The notes: generated from the sequence alone by a model not told the origin. A stretch of 64,000 bases of DNA from Caldicoprobacter guelmensis (GCF_016908415.1 NZ_JAFBDW010000004.1:124001-188000); one strand, 5' to 3'. Shown: positions 1-9,719, counted from the stretch's first letter. Program-made: numbers and translations.

Positions 1-310
1 CTTCTCTTTTAAAATTTTAGAAAAAGCGCTTATTAAATTATACACTATGAATTTAGTTAAGGTAAATATGTTTGTTCTGTTTGCCAGCTCTAGTGTATAA
101 AAAAGCTTTATTTGATATCGTATATGTTTACCATTCATGGAGATGGAAAGTTCAAAGATTTTTAAGTGTTAAACTTTAAAAATGTCTTGTAATGTTATGA
201 TATGTAGAATATTATATATATATAGCTGAAACTGTTTATTAAAAGTTAGAAAAAGGGATATAGAGCTACTAAATTACATATAATACCAATTTAGAAAAGG
301 AGTGACAGTC
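1..310. other. upstream intergenic region
   Basis: AT-rich stretch before the first gene. No coding frame is supported. It holds a plausible promoter (see 187-215) and, near position 24, the palindrome AAGCGCTT, which resembles the core of a catabolite-responsive element but lacks the flanking TG/CA bases. The end of an upstream gene is not visible. Confidence 0.4.
187..215 (+). promoter_or_regulatory. possible sigma-A promoter for the URO-D-like gene
   Basis: TTGTAA, a 17-base spacer and TATTAT fit the -35/-10 pattern. The distance to the first start codon leaves an untranslated leader of about 90 bases. The region is AT-rich, so chance matches are likely. Confidence 0.35.
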
Positions 311-1363
311 ATGACTTCTAAGGAGTTGATGCTAAAGACATTTCGCGGAGAAGCAACTGACCAAATACCTGTTACTCCGCATTGGTGGGGATTATATAAG
401 TTCCAGCTGGCAGGAATTATCTCTGGGTACGAAGGAGAAGCTACTGCTTGGTCATTGTCGGGAGAAGAGCTGGCAAAGGTGGATGAACTGTTTTATGAGA
501 CGTTTAAACCGGATATGTTTCATTTGACAACGGGTGCTTCACGCGTGTCTAGGGATGAGAACTATTACCGTGAATACGATAGGCTGCTCAAAGAAGTATG
601 CAAGCTGGAGTCAAAATCAGCTATAGACGAATTTATAAAATTAGCATATCCTACGAAAGAAGGAATACTAAATAGCGGCGTGTTTGACCACATACGAATA
701 TTATCGGAAAAATACGGAGAAGAGGTGTTTATCGCCTTAAATGAAGGCAATCCCATATGCACTGTGTTTGACAGCTATATGGGATTCGTTGAGGGTTTGA
801 CTGCACTTGCTGAGAAGCCTGACATGATGGAATACTTTATATTTCGACTATATGAAGGTTTGTTACCTAGAATGGAAGCACTGGTTGCAAGTGGAGCACA
901 CGGCTATATCGGTTCGGAGACGTACTGTTCTTGTGATATTATTTCTCCTCAGATGTACCGTGATATAGTGTTTCCGGCCCAGCAGTTCTTTTATAGGAGC
1001 ATTGACAAGATGGGCTTGGTACCAATTGTTTACTTTTTAGGTGATATCAGACCCATTATTAAGGACATTAGGAAATTGGGCGTCAAAGGATTGATGGTTG
1101 AAGAGTCCAAGAAGACGTTTGTATTGGACATAGCTGAAATATACAGAATGCTTGAAGGGGAAGTTGTACTATTTGGTAATCTAGACAGCGTTTATACCCT
1201 TCTTAAGGGGACAACACAAGACGTAGAAAGGGAGACTATAAGGCAATTGGAAGCGGCTAAAGACGGGAGGTTCATCATGGCCAATGGTAGTCCTATTTGC
1301 TTTGATACCCCCGTTGAGAACATTCGTGCTATGATATCAGCAGTTAGAACTTATAGGAGATAA
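311..1363 (+). CDS. uroporphyrinogen decarboxylase (URO-D) superfamily protein
   Basis: A 350-residue protein of the URO-D/MtaA/CmuA fold, similar in length to members of that family. The ATG was chosen because AAAGGAG lies about 9 bases upstream; an in-frame GTG three codons earlier would overlap this site. Family members decarboxylate uroporphyrinogen or transfer methyl groups from corrinoids, but this one sits beside a sugar-sensing and uptake locus with no heme or corrinoid genes. The region where MtaA-type enzymes carry the zinc motif HxCG reads YFLG here (about residue 240), so a zinc methyltransferase role is doubtful. Similar proteins are often found near carbohydrate operons in Firmicutes; the substrate is unknown. 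The following sensor kinase gene is about 100 bases downstream. Confidence 0.75.
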   Translation: MTSKELMLKTFRGEATDQIPVTPHWWGLYKFQLAGIISGYEGEATAWSLSGEELAKVDELFYETFKPDMFHLTTGASRVSRDENYYREYDRLLKEVCKLESKSAIDEFIKLAYPTKEGILNSGVFDHIRILSEKYGEEVFIALNEGNPICTVFDSYMGFVEGLTALAEKPDMMEYFIFRLYEGLLPRMEALVASGAHGYIGSETYCSCDIISPQMYRDIVFPAQQFFYRSIDKMGLVPIVYFLGDIRPIIKDIRKLGVKGLMVEESKKTFVLDIAEIYRMLEGEVVLFGNLDSVYTLLKGTTQDVERETIRQLEAAKDGRFIMANGSPICFDTPVENIRAMISAVRTYRR

Positions 1364-1469
1364 TGAGTTGATTTGGATATGTTGCAAGAAATAAACTTTA
1401 ACTAATGGTAGGTTGCTTTATTTTGGTTGATTTAGATACACCATTTGGATAAGGTGAGGCATTTTGGGT

Positions 1470-3281
1470 ATGTATTTTAGAAGATTGATAGGTAGGTTAA
1501 TAGATGCAATTGTTCCTAGGGGCATGGCAAACAAACTATTTGTTGCTATATGTATCATTGGTGCATTGTTGATATTTTCGCTGGTATTTATAGTAACCAT
1601 TATTTCACAGAATTTATTGTATTACAACGCAAAAATGTTGTTGGATAATCAAGCAAAGCAGATTGTCAATACATTTGACCAGTATATGGAAATCCTTAGA
1701 AACACTGTTATGACCACCAGTAGACAAAACAGCATTAAGTCATTGATATTTAAGACTTATAGCGAGTACGGTTCTTATTTGGTATACCGTGATGCATATG
1801 CTTACTTAAAAAACATCCACGAGTTCTATGATTGGATTCATGTTTATATTGTGGTTAAAGATATAAATTATATTATGTCTTCCAATCCAGCAGATGTAAC
1901 TGGCAACTATAGTAAAAAGGGGGTAACCAACCAGAAGTGGTATAAACAGCTTGAAGAAAGCCCTATAGAGTTACTGCCCCTATCCAATTTTATTCCGCCT
2001 GTATCTTCAAAGGAGGAGCATTTTGCATATGCTTTACGAGTGAGGGATGTTTATAAATGGAAGATGTATGGGTACGTCATTGCCAGCATAGATAAATCTG
2101 TCATTGGGGAGATGCTCAAAGGAACTAGTTTTAAGGAAAAAGGATTTGTTTTAGTGTTAAGGCAGGATGGAGACATTGCCTACTGCTCTCGACCGTTTAT
2201 ATATAATACTTCGAGGAAGGGGAATTTTTGGTCACAGTTATCAAATAAAGGCGTAATATCAATTAAAGGAAAAGGTGAATACTATTATTCATCTTGGAAT
2301 TCACGGTTGACCGGGTGGAAGTTCATCACCTTTACCGACAAAGCATATGCTGACAAGCAGATTCTAAATTTTCAACTTTCGGTGGGTATTATTGCGGTTA
2401 GTACTGTAATGTTGTTAATTGTCATGGCCAAGCTGACAGCCAGGACTTATATAAAACCTATTAACAGGTTGATTGACTTTATACACGAGATTGAGAGAAA
2501 GGAATTTGCGGGGCAGATTAGCCTAGAAGCAAAGGATGAATTGGGTGACCTGATCAGATCGTTTAACGCCATGATCGCCTCTGTGCGGCAAAACCAAATT
2601 TTGCGAAAAAAGGCGCAGATATATGTGCTGCAAAAACAAATAGACCCGCATTTTCTTTTTAATACCTTGGCATCTATTAAAGCGCTGGCCCAACAGAACG
2701 ATGCTAAAGGTGTTGTATCTATGATTGAAAAGCTGAGCGATATATTTTACTATAACATTAACCCTAGTGGAAGTTCCATGACAAAGGTGAGGAATGAAAT
2801 AGCGCATATACAAAATTATCTTGATATTCAGCGGGTAAGATTTGGGGATAGGATAAAGGTAGTATATGAAATTGATGAGAGAGTGCTTGACTATAGCATG
2901 CCTCATATTATTTTACAGCCCATTGTGGAAAACTCTATAACTCATAGTATGGAGAATATGAAAACTGGGTACCAGCTTGAAATAAAAGTAGGCTTTGAAG
3001 AAGAAGATATTGTTTTTGTAATACGCGATAACGGAAAGGGGATTCCGGCTGATAAGCTTGACCGCTTGCGCCAGTATATATATGACACCGATGGTAAAGT
3101 CAAAACAGATGAGTTCGGCATAGGGTTGAAGAATATTCAAGAAAGGCTTTTTCTGCTTTATGGGGAAGGTTATGGCCTTACCATAAACAGCATCTTTGGG
3201 GAATATACAGAGGTGCGGATAAGAATACCGAAGTCCGAGAAAGGGGAAGATATAACCTATGTTAACGGTGCTGATCGTTGA
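1470..3281 (+). CDS. YesM-type sensor histidine kinase
   Basis: Membrane sensor kinase of about 603 residues. A first membrane segment lies near residues 22-45, an extracellular Cache-like sensing region follows, a second membrane segment lies near 305-325, then HAMP. The kinase core contains the QIDPHFLFN phospho-acceptor box typical of the YesM/LytS (His_kinase) group, an N box (PIVENSITHS) and a G box (DNGKGIP, FGIGLKNI). It should phosphorylate the YesN-like regulator whose gene overlaps its 3' end by 23 bases, in response to an extracellular sugar or oligosaccharide. AAGGTGAGG precedes the start; a TTG two codons earlier is the alternative. The operon context (permeases and binding protein downstream) supports control of sugar uptake. 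Confidence 0.9.
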   Translation: MYFRRLIGRLIDAIVPRGMANKLFVAICIIGALLIFSLVFIVTIISQNLLYYNAKMLLDNQAKQIVNTFDQYMEILRNTVMTTSRQNSIKSLIFKTYSEYGSYLVYRDAYAYLKNIHEFYDWIHVYIVVKDINYIMSSNPADVTGNYSKKGVTNQKWYKQLEESPIELLPLSNFIPPVSSKEEHFAYALRVRDVYKWKMYGYVIASIDKSVIGEMLKGTSFKEKGFVLVLRQDGDIAYCSRPFIYNTSRKGNFWSQLSNKGVISIKGKGEYYYSSWNSRLTGWKFITFTDKAYADKQILNFQLSVGIIAVSTVMLLIVMAKLTARTYIKPINRLIDFIHEIERKEFAGQISLEAKDELGDLIRSFNAMIASVRQNQILRKKAQIYVLQKQIDPHFLFNTLASIKALAQQNDAKGVVSMIEKLSDIFYYNINPSGSSMTKVRNEIAHIQNYLDIQRVRFGDRIKVVYEIDERVLDYSMPHIILQPIVENSITHSMENMKTGYQLEIKVGFEEEDIVFVIRDNGKGIPADKLDRLRQYIYDTDGKVKTDEFGIGLKNIQERLFLLYGEGYGLTINSIFGEYTEVRIRIPKSEKGEDITYVNGADR

Positions 3282-3966
3282 TGATGAGCCATTGGTAAGA
3301 AGCAGCGTAAGATACGCATTACAAGAAGTTGAGATAAAAACGCGCATTTTGGGAGAAGCTGAAAATGGAGAAGAGGCGCTTTTGCTTTATAAAAAAGTCT
3401 TACCTGATGTGGTCATTACCGATGTAAAAATGCCGGGCATGGATGGTTTAGCGTTGATTGAGGAGATTCGTAAAATCGATCGCGTGACTCAATTTATCAT
3501 TATCAGCGGATATGCAGAATTTGATTATGCGCGGAGAGCTATGAAGTACGAAGTGCAGCATTATCTTTTAAAACCTATAAAAAGCAAGGATTTGGAAGAG
3601 GCTTTAAGACAATGTGCTGTAAGAATAAATGGCCAATATGCAGAATTATTACCACAGGCTGAACAGTTAATAAAATACATCGATGAAAATTATTCTGCTC
3701 CACTCACACTCAACATGCTGGCCCAAAAATTTAACTTCAGTCCCAAATATATCTCCAATATGATAAAGAATAAAGTGGGGTATAGTTTTATCGAGTATTT
3801 GACAAACTTGAGGATTAAGCGTGCTGTGGAGCTGCTTACAAAAACCAATATGAGCATCAAGGAAATAGCTCTTTCTGTAGGTTATGATGACCAACAATAC
3901 TTTCACAGGATTTTCAAGAAAAAGACGGGTAAGACGCCGACACAATATAGAAAAGAGGTTATGTAG
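3259..3966 (+). CDS. YesN-type response regulator, AraC output domain
   Basis: 235-residue two-domain regulator. The receiver domain (about 1-120) shows the acidic pair near the N-terminus (VDDEP), the phospho-acceptor Asp in VVITDVKMPGMDG and a KPI loop lysine. The C-terminal half (about 135-235) is an AraC-type double helix-turn-helix ending in the family signature SVGYDDQQYFHRIFKKKTGKTP. AAAGGGGAA lies upstream of the ATG, inside the kinase gene, so the two are translationally coupled. The expected targets are the adjacent transporter genes. It is shorter than many YesN proteins, which have a linker between the domains. Confidence 0.92.
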   Translation: MLTVLIVDDEPLVRSSVRYALQEVEIKTRILGEAENGEEALLLYKKVLPDVVITDVKMPGMDGLALIEEIRKIDRVTQFIIISGYAEFDYARRAMKYEVQHYLLKPIKSKDLEEALRQCAVRINGQYAELLPQAEQLIKYIDENYSAPLTLNMLAQKFNFSPKYISNMIKNKVGYSFIEYLTNLRIKRAVELLTKTNMSIKEIALSVGYDDQQYFHRIFKKKTGKTPTQYRKEVM

Positions 3967-4002
3967 ATAAAGTGCACATTGTAATTCTATTTGTCCAATT
4001 AC

Positions 4003-4052
4003 AAATAATTAGAGCCATGCTATATTGTAATTAGGCGTGGCTCTAATTATTT
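4003..4052 (+). terminator. 18-bp stem-loop after the response regulator
   Basis: Two 18-base arms (4003-4020 and 4035-4052) pair with a single wobble around a 14-base loop. The end of the stem is AT-rich but no clean T tract follows. It likely ends or attenuates the regulator transcript before the ABC permease genes. Confidence 0.6.
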
Positions 4053-4093
4053 ATGTGGACTATGCCGCTTAAAAAGGAGGCTATGTAGGCGTA

Positions 4094-5017
4094 ATGATTT
4101 TTTCTAAAGAAACACTGCGTTTGCTAAAAAAATACCGCACTATGTATCTGTTCTTGATACCAGGGGCCTTGATACTCATTATATTTGCCTATCTGCCAAT
4201 GGGTGGATTGGTGATGGTATTTCAAAGGTATGACCCTGTATCGGGGTTTTTAGGCAGTAAATGGGTAGGATTTGAAAATTTCAGGCGGGTGTTTAGCTCT
4301 CCGGTGTTTGGACGTGCATTGCGAAATACACTGATTATAAGTGGGCTAAAACTCGTTATCACTTTCCCCATGCCCATTATCTTCTCATTGATGATCAATG
4401 AACTGCGAAATACCAATTTCAAGAAAACCGTGCAGACCATTATATATCTTCCTAATTTTGTCTCGTGGGTTATCGTTGCTGGTATATGGTACAGTTTGCT
4501 GTCTACAGAAGGCGTTGTCAATCAGATTTTGATAAATCTCAAGGTCATTAAAGATCCCGTTTTATTTATGCAGAGAAAGGATTTATTTTATGGCATAATT
4601 GTATTTACTGAATTGTGGAAGTCGTTGGGATACAATACTATATTTTATATGGCTGCTATAACGACTATACCAGTAGAAAATTATGAGGCCGCAATGATAG
4701 ATGGTGCTAATAGATGGAAGCAGGCGGTATATATTACACTTCCAGGTATTTCTAGTACGATAGCGCTGCTGTTCATTATGCAAGTCAGTGGAATACTCAA
4801 TGCCGGCTTTGATCAAATGTGGACCATGAGCAATCTGGCAGTGAGGGATATAGCCGATATTTTGGACACTGCAGTGCTGCGCACTCTAACCAGCGGGTCG
4901 GTTGATGATTTATCTATAGGAGCTGCACTGGGCATGTTCAAGTCGGTAGTTGGATTGTTGCTGTTTATAGTTACAAACTGGGTGTTCAAGAAATGTAATC
5001 AGGAGTCATTTGTATAG
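4094..5017 (+). CDS. lplB: ABC sugar permease, LplB type
   Basis: 307-residue inner-membrane permease with about six membrane segments, the first near residues 15-40 (YLFLIPGALILIIFAYLPMGG). The EAA loop is seen as NYEAAMIDGANRWKQAVYITLPGI (contacts the ATPase, about residues 195-217). LplB/YtcP/LipO systems import oligosaccharides and use a shared MsmX-type ATPase encoded elsewhere, consistent with no ATPase gene here. AAGGAGG is present 13 bases ahead of the ATG. The next permease starts 8 bases after the stop. Confidence 0.93.
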   Translation: MIFSKETLRLLKKYRTMYLFLIPGALILIIFAYLPMGGLVMVFQRYDPVSGFLGSKWVGFENFRRVFSSPVFGRALRNTLIISGLKLVITFPMPIIFSLMINELRNTNFKKTVQTIIYLPNFVSWVIVAGIWYSLLSTEGVVNQILINLKVIKDPVLFMQRKDLFYGIIVFTELWKSLGYNTIFYMAAITTIPVENYEAAMIDGANRWKQAVYITLPGISSTIALLFIMQVSGILNAGFDQMWTMSNLAVRDIADILDTAVLRTLTSGSVDDLSIGAALGMFKSVVGLLLFIVTNWVFKKCNQESFV

Positions 5018-5025
5018 GGGGTGTT

Positions 5026-5922
5026 GTGGTGAGGCTTACCAGGGGAGAGAAAATATTTCAAGCTTTTGACATAGCCATATTGACTACATTTGCATTGCTT
5101 TGTATTTATCCGTTTATTTATGTTATTGCGCTTTCTTTCAATGACGGTATGGATGCTATGAGAGGGGGTATATATTTATTCCCGAGGAAGTTTACATTGG
5201 AGAATTATAGAAGATTATTTGAAGATAGGAGGCTGGTAGGCAGTTTCTTAATATCAGTGTTTCGTACTGTGGTAGGTGCAGCTTTGGGGGCATTGGTAAA
5301 TGCCATGTTTGCGTACGGCATCAGCAAATCAGACTTACCGTTTAGGAAATTTTTCAACTGGATGATCATAATACCCATGTATTTTAGTGGGGGTATAATA
5401 CCGTATTTTCTCGTTTGCAAGGCCCTGGGCTTGACCAACAACGTGCTGGTTTATGTGATCCCTTGGCTGGCCACTCCGTTTTATATAATGTTGCTTAGGA
5501 TCAGCATAAAGGAACTGCCTGAGTCTCTGGAGGAGAGTGCATATATAGACGGTGCTGGATACGGCCGCATCTTTTTTAAGATAGTGCTCCCCCTGTGTTT
5601 GCCTGCAATGGCAACGGTTATATTGCTGGGAGGAATTGCACACTGGAATGACTGGCTTGATGGCACCATTATGATGAGCAATTCACGGCTGTGGCCTATG
5701 CAGACATTGCTTTTGCACATACTACAGGGTACTGATATGATGAGCTTTTTCAAGGAGAGAAATCTTTCAACGGCGGGTGGCATGATCAGAAAAATACGCA
5801 TTACTCCTGAGTCATTGAAGATGGCCATGCTGGTTATAACCGTATTGCCCATATTCATGATTTATCCCTTTGCTCAAAGGTATTTTATAAGGGGAATCAT
5901 GATTGGCTCTATCAAAGGCTGA
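5026..5922 (+). CDS. ytcP: ABC sugar permease, YtcP type
   Basis: 298-residue MalG-like permease pairing with the preceding LplB-type protein. About six membrane segments; the EAA loop reads LEESAYIDGAGYGRIFFKIV with the usual Gly at the turn (near residues 170-190). Two consecutive GTG codons can serve as start behind AGGGGG; the first is used here and the second is equally possible. It lies in the same operon as the upstream permease and ends one base before a strong stem-loop. Confidence 0.93.
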   Translation: MVRLTRGEKIFQAFDIAILTTFALLCIYPFIYVIALSFNDGMDAMRGGIYLFPRKFTLENYRRLFEDRRLVGSFLISVFRTVVGAALGALVNAMFAYGISKSDLPFRKFFNWMIIIPMYFSGGIIPYFLVCKALGLTNNVLVYVIPWLATPFYIMLLRISIKELPESLEESAYIDGAGYGRIFFKIVLPLCLPAMATVILLGGIAHWNDWLDGTIMMSNSRLWPMQTLLLHILQGTDMMSFFKERNLSTAGGMIRKIRITPESLKMAMLVITVLPIFMIYPFAQRYFIRGIMIGSIKG

Positions 5923-5944
5923 TACAAAAGCACAGCTTTTGTAT
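5922..5944 (+). promoter_or_regulatory. intercistronic hairpin between permease and binding-protein genes
   Basis: Perfect 10-bp stem (ATACAAAAGC / GCTTTTGTAT) with a 3-base loop starting on the permease stop codon. It is followed by A residues, not T, so it is more likely an RNA stabiliser or processing site that raises binding-protein mRNA than a terminator. Confidence 0.55.
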
Positions 5945-5972
5945 AAAAAATTAAAAAGAAAGGGAGATGGAT

Positions 5973-7697
5973 GTGAAGAAAGTGCTTCGTTTGTTATGCC
6001 TTGTAATAGCTTTGGTGTTAATGGCTTCCGCAATGGCTTCCTGCAGCCTGTACAGCGATGAAACGCCAAAGCATAATGATGAAAACTCTTCTACTAAAGG
6101 AGAAAATAATGGGCAGGTTCCAGAGTTGGCTTCCAAGTGGCCAGAGTTTGCCAAGCACCATGCCGAAAAAGTGACCTTTTTTGAGCAGGGGTGGACTGGG
6201 CCGGTAGAGGGACAGGACATCATTGCTCCGGAAATTGAAAGACGTACCAATTTTCGTATACTTTATGAGCCCATGACAGTGCCTACTGGGGATGACTACA
6301 CGCAAAAGCTGAATTTGATGGTTGCATCTAATGAGGTACCGAACATCTTCTTTGGAGGTAACGACACATATACTCGGACTATATATGAGAAATTGGGACA
6401 AAGTGGACAGATTTGGGATATTAGTGAGATAATCAAGGATTATAAAAATCTTTATGAGCTTGTTCGGCCGGAGCTTATCCTATACAAGACAAAGGATGGC
6501 AAGAATTATTTCATTCCGACGCAGACTGGGCGTGGCTATGAAGTGTTGAATGAACCACCCCATGGGTTGTATGTCAGAAAGGATTTTTTGGATAAGCTGG
6601 GCATGGACTATCCTAGAACACCAGAAGAGCTGAGGGAATACTTGCGCCGCTGCGTGAATGAAATAAAGGTTAACGGCCAGCCGGTTATTGGTTTAGTGTT
6701 GGGAGAAAACTTATCAGGACTTGAGCAGCTTTACGAGCCATTTTTTCCGTTGATTGGCCAGCATGAGACTTACACCTTGCCTTTTGACCCCAATGATAAT
6801 TGGAGGGTTAAAAATTACGAGTATAGCGCTAGTCCGGAACTGATGCAAGCTGCCAAGTATATATTCAGCTTGAAAAAAGAAGGACTGCTGGATAAAGAAG
6901 CGCTAACCATAAAGCACGCCCAATTTCAGGAGAAGGTTTCATCTGGGCTGGCATCGGCCATTACAGCGGCATGGTGGGACATGAATACGTTTAGCGATAA
7001 TGCCAAGGAAGCGGTACCCGAGCTGATGTATGTAGCTCCACCTCCGATTTATGCCTCAGAGGAAATAAAGAAAAGCCGCCTAAGGGACTGGACAAACTGG
7101 GTAGGGTGCTGGTCATCGGTCATAATCAGTAAGAAAGTTGACGAAGAGACCCTGAGGCATTTCTTGGCCATGATGGATTATCTGGCAACCGAGGAAGGGC
7201 AGCTATTGGTACAAGCTGGCATTGAAGGCAAAACATATACTTGGAATGAAGAAGGCAAGTATGTTTTTACTCCAGAGTTTATTGAAAAGACAAATAACCT
7301 CGACTGGAATAAAGCTGCTGCTTACGGGGTATTCTACTATGCACAGCTGGTGTGCAATATTCCTGCAATTGCAGATAAGCAGACCACACCGCCTGCGCTG
7401 CTCAGAGAAGACAACAAGCTGAGTTGGGAGAATCGTAAGGAGGTTCGTGATCATTACAAGCCCGATATGGATCCTCCAAAGGATTACTACTTCCTGCCAG
7501 GCGAGGTTGAGACTCAGAAATTCCCAGCAATAAAAGATGCAAAATTGGAATTTTGGGCTAAGGTCTTATCGGCCAATTCAGAAGAAGAGGTTGAAAAGCT
7601 GGTAATTGAGTGGGGCAAGACCTGCAAAGAAATGGGAATTGATGAGATAATAGCCGAAAGGCAGGCCTATATCGACAATTTCAAATTGACAGAGTAA
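5973..7697 (+). CDS. extracellular solute-binding lipoprotein of the LplB/YtcP importer
   Basis: About 574 residues, the size of LipO/LplA-like family 1 binding proteins. An N-terminal hydrophobic signal ends in ALVLMASAMASC-type lipobox with Cys at about residue 26, followed by a Ser/Thr/Asn/Glu-rich linker, so it is lipid-anchored outside the membrane. The GTG was chosen because AAAGGGAG lies 6 bases upstream; an in-frame ATG two codons earlier overlaps that site. It should deliver an oligosaccharide to the two permeases encoded just upstream. The ligand cannot be read from sequence, but the following alpha-galactosidase suggests an alpha-galactoside. Confidence 0.92.
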   Translation: MKKVLRLLCLVIALVLMASAMASCSLYSDETPKHNDENSSTKGENNGQVPELASKWPEFAKHHAEKVTFFEQGWTGPVEGQDIIAPEIERRTNFRILYEPMTVPTGDDYTQKLNLMVASNEVPNIFFGGNDTYTRTIYEKLGQSGQIWDISEIIKDYKNLYELVRPELILYKTKDGKNYFIPTQTGRGYEVLNEPPHGLYVRKDFLDKLGMDYPRTPEELREYLRRCVNEIKVNGQPVIGLVLGENLSGLEQLYEPFFPLIGQHETYTLPFDPNDNWRVKNYEYSASPELMQAAKYIFSLKKEGLLDKEALTIKHAQFQEKVSSGLASAITAAWWDMNTFSDNAKEAVPELMYVAPPPIYASEEIKKSRLRDWTNWVGCWSSVIISKKVDEETLRHFLAMMDYLATEEGQLLVQAGIEGKTYTWNEEGKYVFTPEFIEKTNNLDWNKAAAYGVFYYAQLVCNIPAIADKQTTPPALLREDNKLSWENRKEVRDHYKPDMDPPKDYYFLPGEVETQKFPAIKDAKLEFWAKVLSANSEEEVEKLVIEWGKTCKEMGIDEIIAERQAYIDNFKLTE

Positions 7698-7718
7698 AAT
7701 AATATGTAATAAAATATG

Positions 7719-7760
7719 AACGCTATCTCCGGCCTATTGAGCTGGGGATAGCGTTCTTTT
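7719..7760 (+). terminator. intrinsic terminator after the binding-protein gene
   Basis: AACGCTATCTCC pairs with GGGGATAGCGTT (one wobble), followed by CTTTT. The alpha-galactosidase ribosome binding site begins right after the T run, so partial read-through into that gene is likely. Confidence 0.8.
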
Positions 7761-7778
7761 AAGGAGGAGGGAAACGGC

Positions 7779-9692
7779 GTGAATCCGCTCTATAGAATTC
7801 GATATAACAATATGAACTATATGCATGAAGTAGAAAACCATACAGCTGAGAGGATGGGAGATTGCATAAAAAAGAAGTACCTACGTTTTTTGGATTGTCA
7901 GGCTAACCTCAAGATTGAGGTGGTTGCTGAAGAGGATGCTGAGTTTGACGTTACAAAATATACTGCGTATCTCTATAACAACTCCGATCAGATAGTCCGG
8001 ATTTATCAATTTGACGTAGGGGTTTCTGTTAAAACAGAAAATCTAATTTTACACTACTTTACTTCAGACTGGGGTTCTGAGTTTTTCCCGCATGAGAAGC
8101 AGATAGAGAATGAGTTCTCATTTGGTTCATTATCGGGACGGTCTTGCAAAGGCTTTGAGCCATGGGCGGGTTTGGTGACGCCAGAAAAGTGCTATTCCAT
8201 TGCCTTGGCCTGGTCTGGGAGTTGGAACTGTACAATAACCCCTGATCAAGATAGCTTTAGGTTTTCCATGGGTTTTTCTTATCCCGAATTTTTTACCGAT
8301 GTAGTGCCGGGAGGACAGTTGGCCTCGGCATCCATATATGTAGCCTCAGGAGAATCTCTGGAGGATGCATGCCTTCAGCTACGCAGGTATTTCCGCGCGA
8401 GGCTGAGCCTGCTAAACGATGGGGGCATAGCCGATGTGCCTTTGGAGTACAATGGATGGTGGCCTTATGAGGACAAATACATTACAGAAGAGGTATACTT
8501 AGAAAATGCACGCATTGCAAAGGAATTAGGGTGTAGATATGCTGTGATGGATGCAGGCTGGTTTGGTGAAAATAAAGATGGTCAGGGTTGGTACGAGAAA
8601 CGGGGCGATTGGGCTATTATAAACCAAAAAGGCTTCCCATCGGGGATGAAGGCCCTTTGTGATAATGCTAAAAAAATAGGAATACTGCCGGGGATTTGGT
8701 GTGAGATTGAAGCGGTAGGCAAGTATGCCCAGCTTAACCATACACATGGGCATATAATCGCAAAGAGGGACGGTAGATCTTTAGGCTATGTCTGTTTAGG
8801 CAGCGAAGAAGGCAGGAAATGGGCAATGTCGGTGATTGACCAGATCCTGGGCGAATATGGGGCAAAATGGATAAAGCTCGACTTCAATTTGGATCCAGCT
8901 CCAGGATGCAATGCACAAGGCCATGACCATGGTCCTGGTGATGGATTGTATGCCCACTACTTGGGATATTACCGTTTGCTGGAGGAAGTCCATAGGAAAT
9001 ATCCCGATGTAGTTATTGAGAACTGTTCGTCAGGTGGCCTGCGTATGGATATCGAAATGATGTCTCATACGCACTGGACGCATTTGAGCGACCCTGATTA
9101 TACAGAGTTTCACCTGCAATGCTTCTGGGGCGCTCTATCTTATCTTCACCAAAGTGCCTGTTTGCATTTCAGCTGGTCTGAGGTACTTGGGGACCATAAC
9201 CTGGGAATAAGAAACCCTATAACTGAGGATATGGAAAAGTATAAATTTGACTACTATATACGCGCTGTACTGATGGGAGTGCCAGGGTTTTCCTATCGGT
9301 TGCCTCAAATGCCTAAGTGGTGCTTGGAAAGGCTCAAAGAGCTTTGTGACTTTTATGCTTCAATCTACAGGGATTTCATATTAAATGGAGATGCGTACAG
9401 GTTAACCGGCCAGCCGTTGATGGGAGGCAAGGGTGAGAGATTCCCGGTATTTCAGTTTAATAGCCGTATGGGAGATGCGTTGGTGTTTGCCTTCAGGTTA
9501 AATAAGGCCAAGCAAGAGCAGATCGTGTATCCCAGAGGCTTAGTGGAGGATGCGATTTATGATGTGGTTTATCTTGATAGCCAAGAGTCCTTTACTGTGT
9601 CGGGTAGGGAATTGCAAACCAATGGTCTTGTTTTCCGGGGTATGCCCGAAGAAAGCTCAGAAGTGGTAAGAATTAACAAGCGGCAGCTTTAA
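7779..9692 (+). CDS. GH36-type alpha-galactosidase
   Basis: 637-residue cytoplasmic glycosidase without a signal peptide. The N-terminal third is a beta-sandwich region; the central TIM barrel contains the GH36 nucleophile motif WIKLDFN (Asp about 368) and the acid/base motif NCSSGGLRMD (Asp about 424). It hydrolyses terminal alpha-galactosyl residues from imported oligosaccharides. It is shorter than the roughly 720-residue GH36 enzymes and resembles the compact clostridial subgroup, so substrate could differ. A GTG start follows AAGGAGGAGG by about 8 bases. It is the last gene of the transport locus and is closed by its own terminator. Confidence 0.88.
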   Translation: MNPLYRIRYNNMNYMHEVENHTAERMGDCIKKKYLRFLDCQANLKIEVVAEEDAEFDVTKYTAYLYNNSDQIVRIYQFDVGVSVKTENLILHYFTSDWGSEFFPHEKQIENEFSFGSLSGRSCKGFEPWAGLVTPEKCYSIALAWSGSWNCTITPDQDSFRFSMGFSYPEFFTDVVPGGQLASASIYVASGESLEDACLQLRRYFRARLSLLNDGGIADVPLEYNGWWPYEDKYITEEVYLENARIAKELGCRYAVMDAGWFGENKDGQGWYEKRGDWAIINQKGFPSGMKALCDNAKKIGILPGIWCEIEAVGKYAQLNHTHGHIIAKRDGRSLGYVCLGSEEGRKWAMSVIDQILGEYGAKWIKLDFNLDPAPGCNAQGHDHGPGDGLYAHYLGYYRLLEEVHRKYPDVVIENCSSGGLRMDIEMMSHTHWTHLSDPDYTEFHLQCFWGALSYLHQSACLHFSWSEVLGDHNLGIRNPITEDMEKYKFDYYIRAVLMGVPGFSYRLPQMPKWCLERLKELCDFYASIYRDFILNGDAYRLTGQPLMGGKGERFPVFQFNSRMGDALVFAFRLNKAKQEQIVYPRGLVEDAIYDVVYLDSQESFTVSGRELQTNGLVFRGMPEESSEVVRINKRQL

Positions 9693-9719
9693 AGATGACC
9701 TTGAACAGGTCATCTTTTT
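9692..9719 (+). terminator. intrinsic terminator after alpha-galactosidase
   Basis: AAGATGACC and GGTCATCTT form a 9-bp stem with a 7-base loop, followed by a T run. It starts on the last base of the stop codon. Confidence 0.85.
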
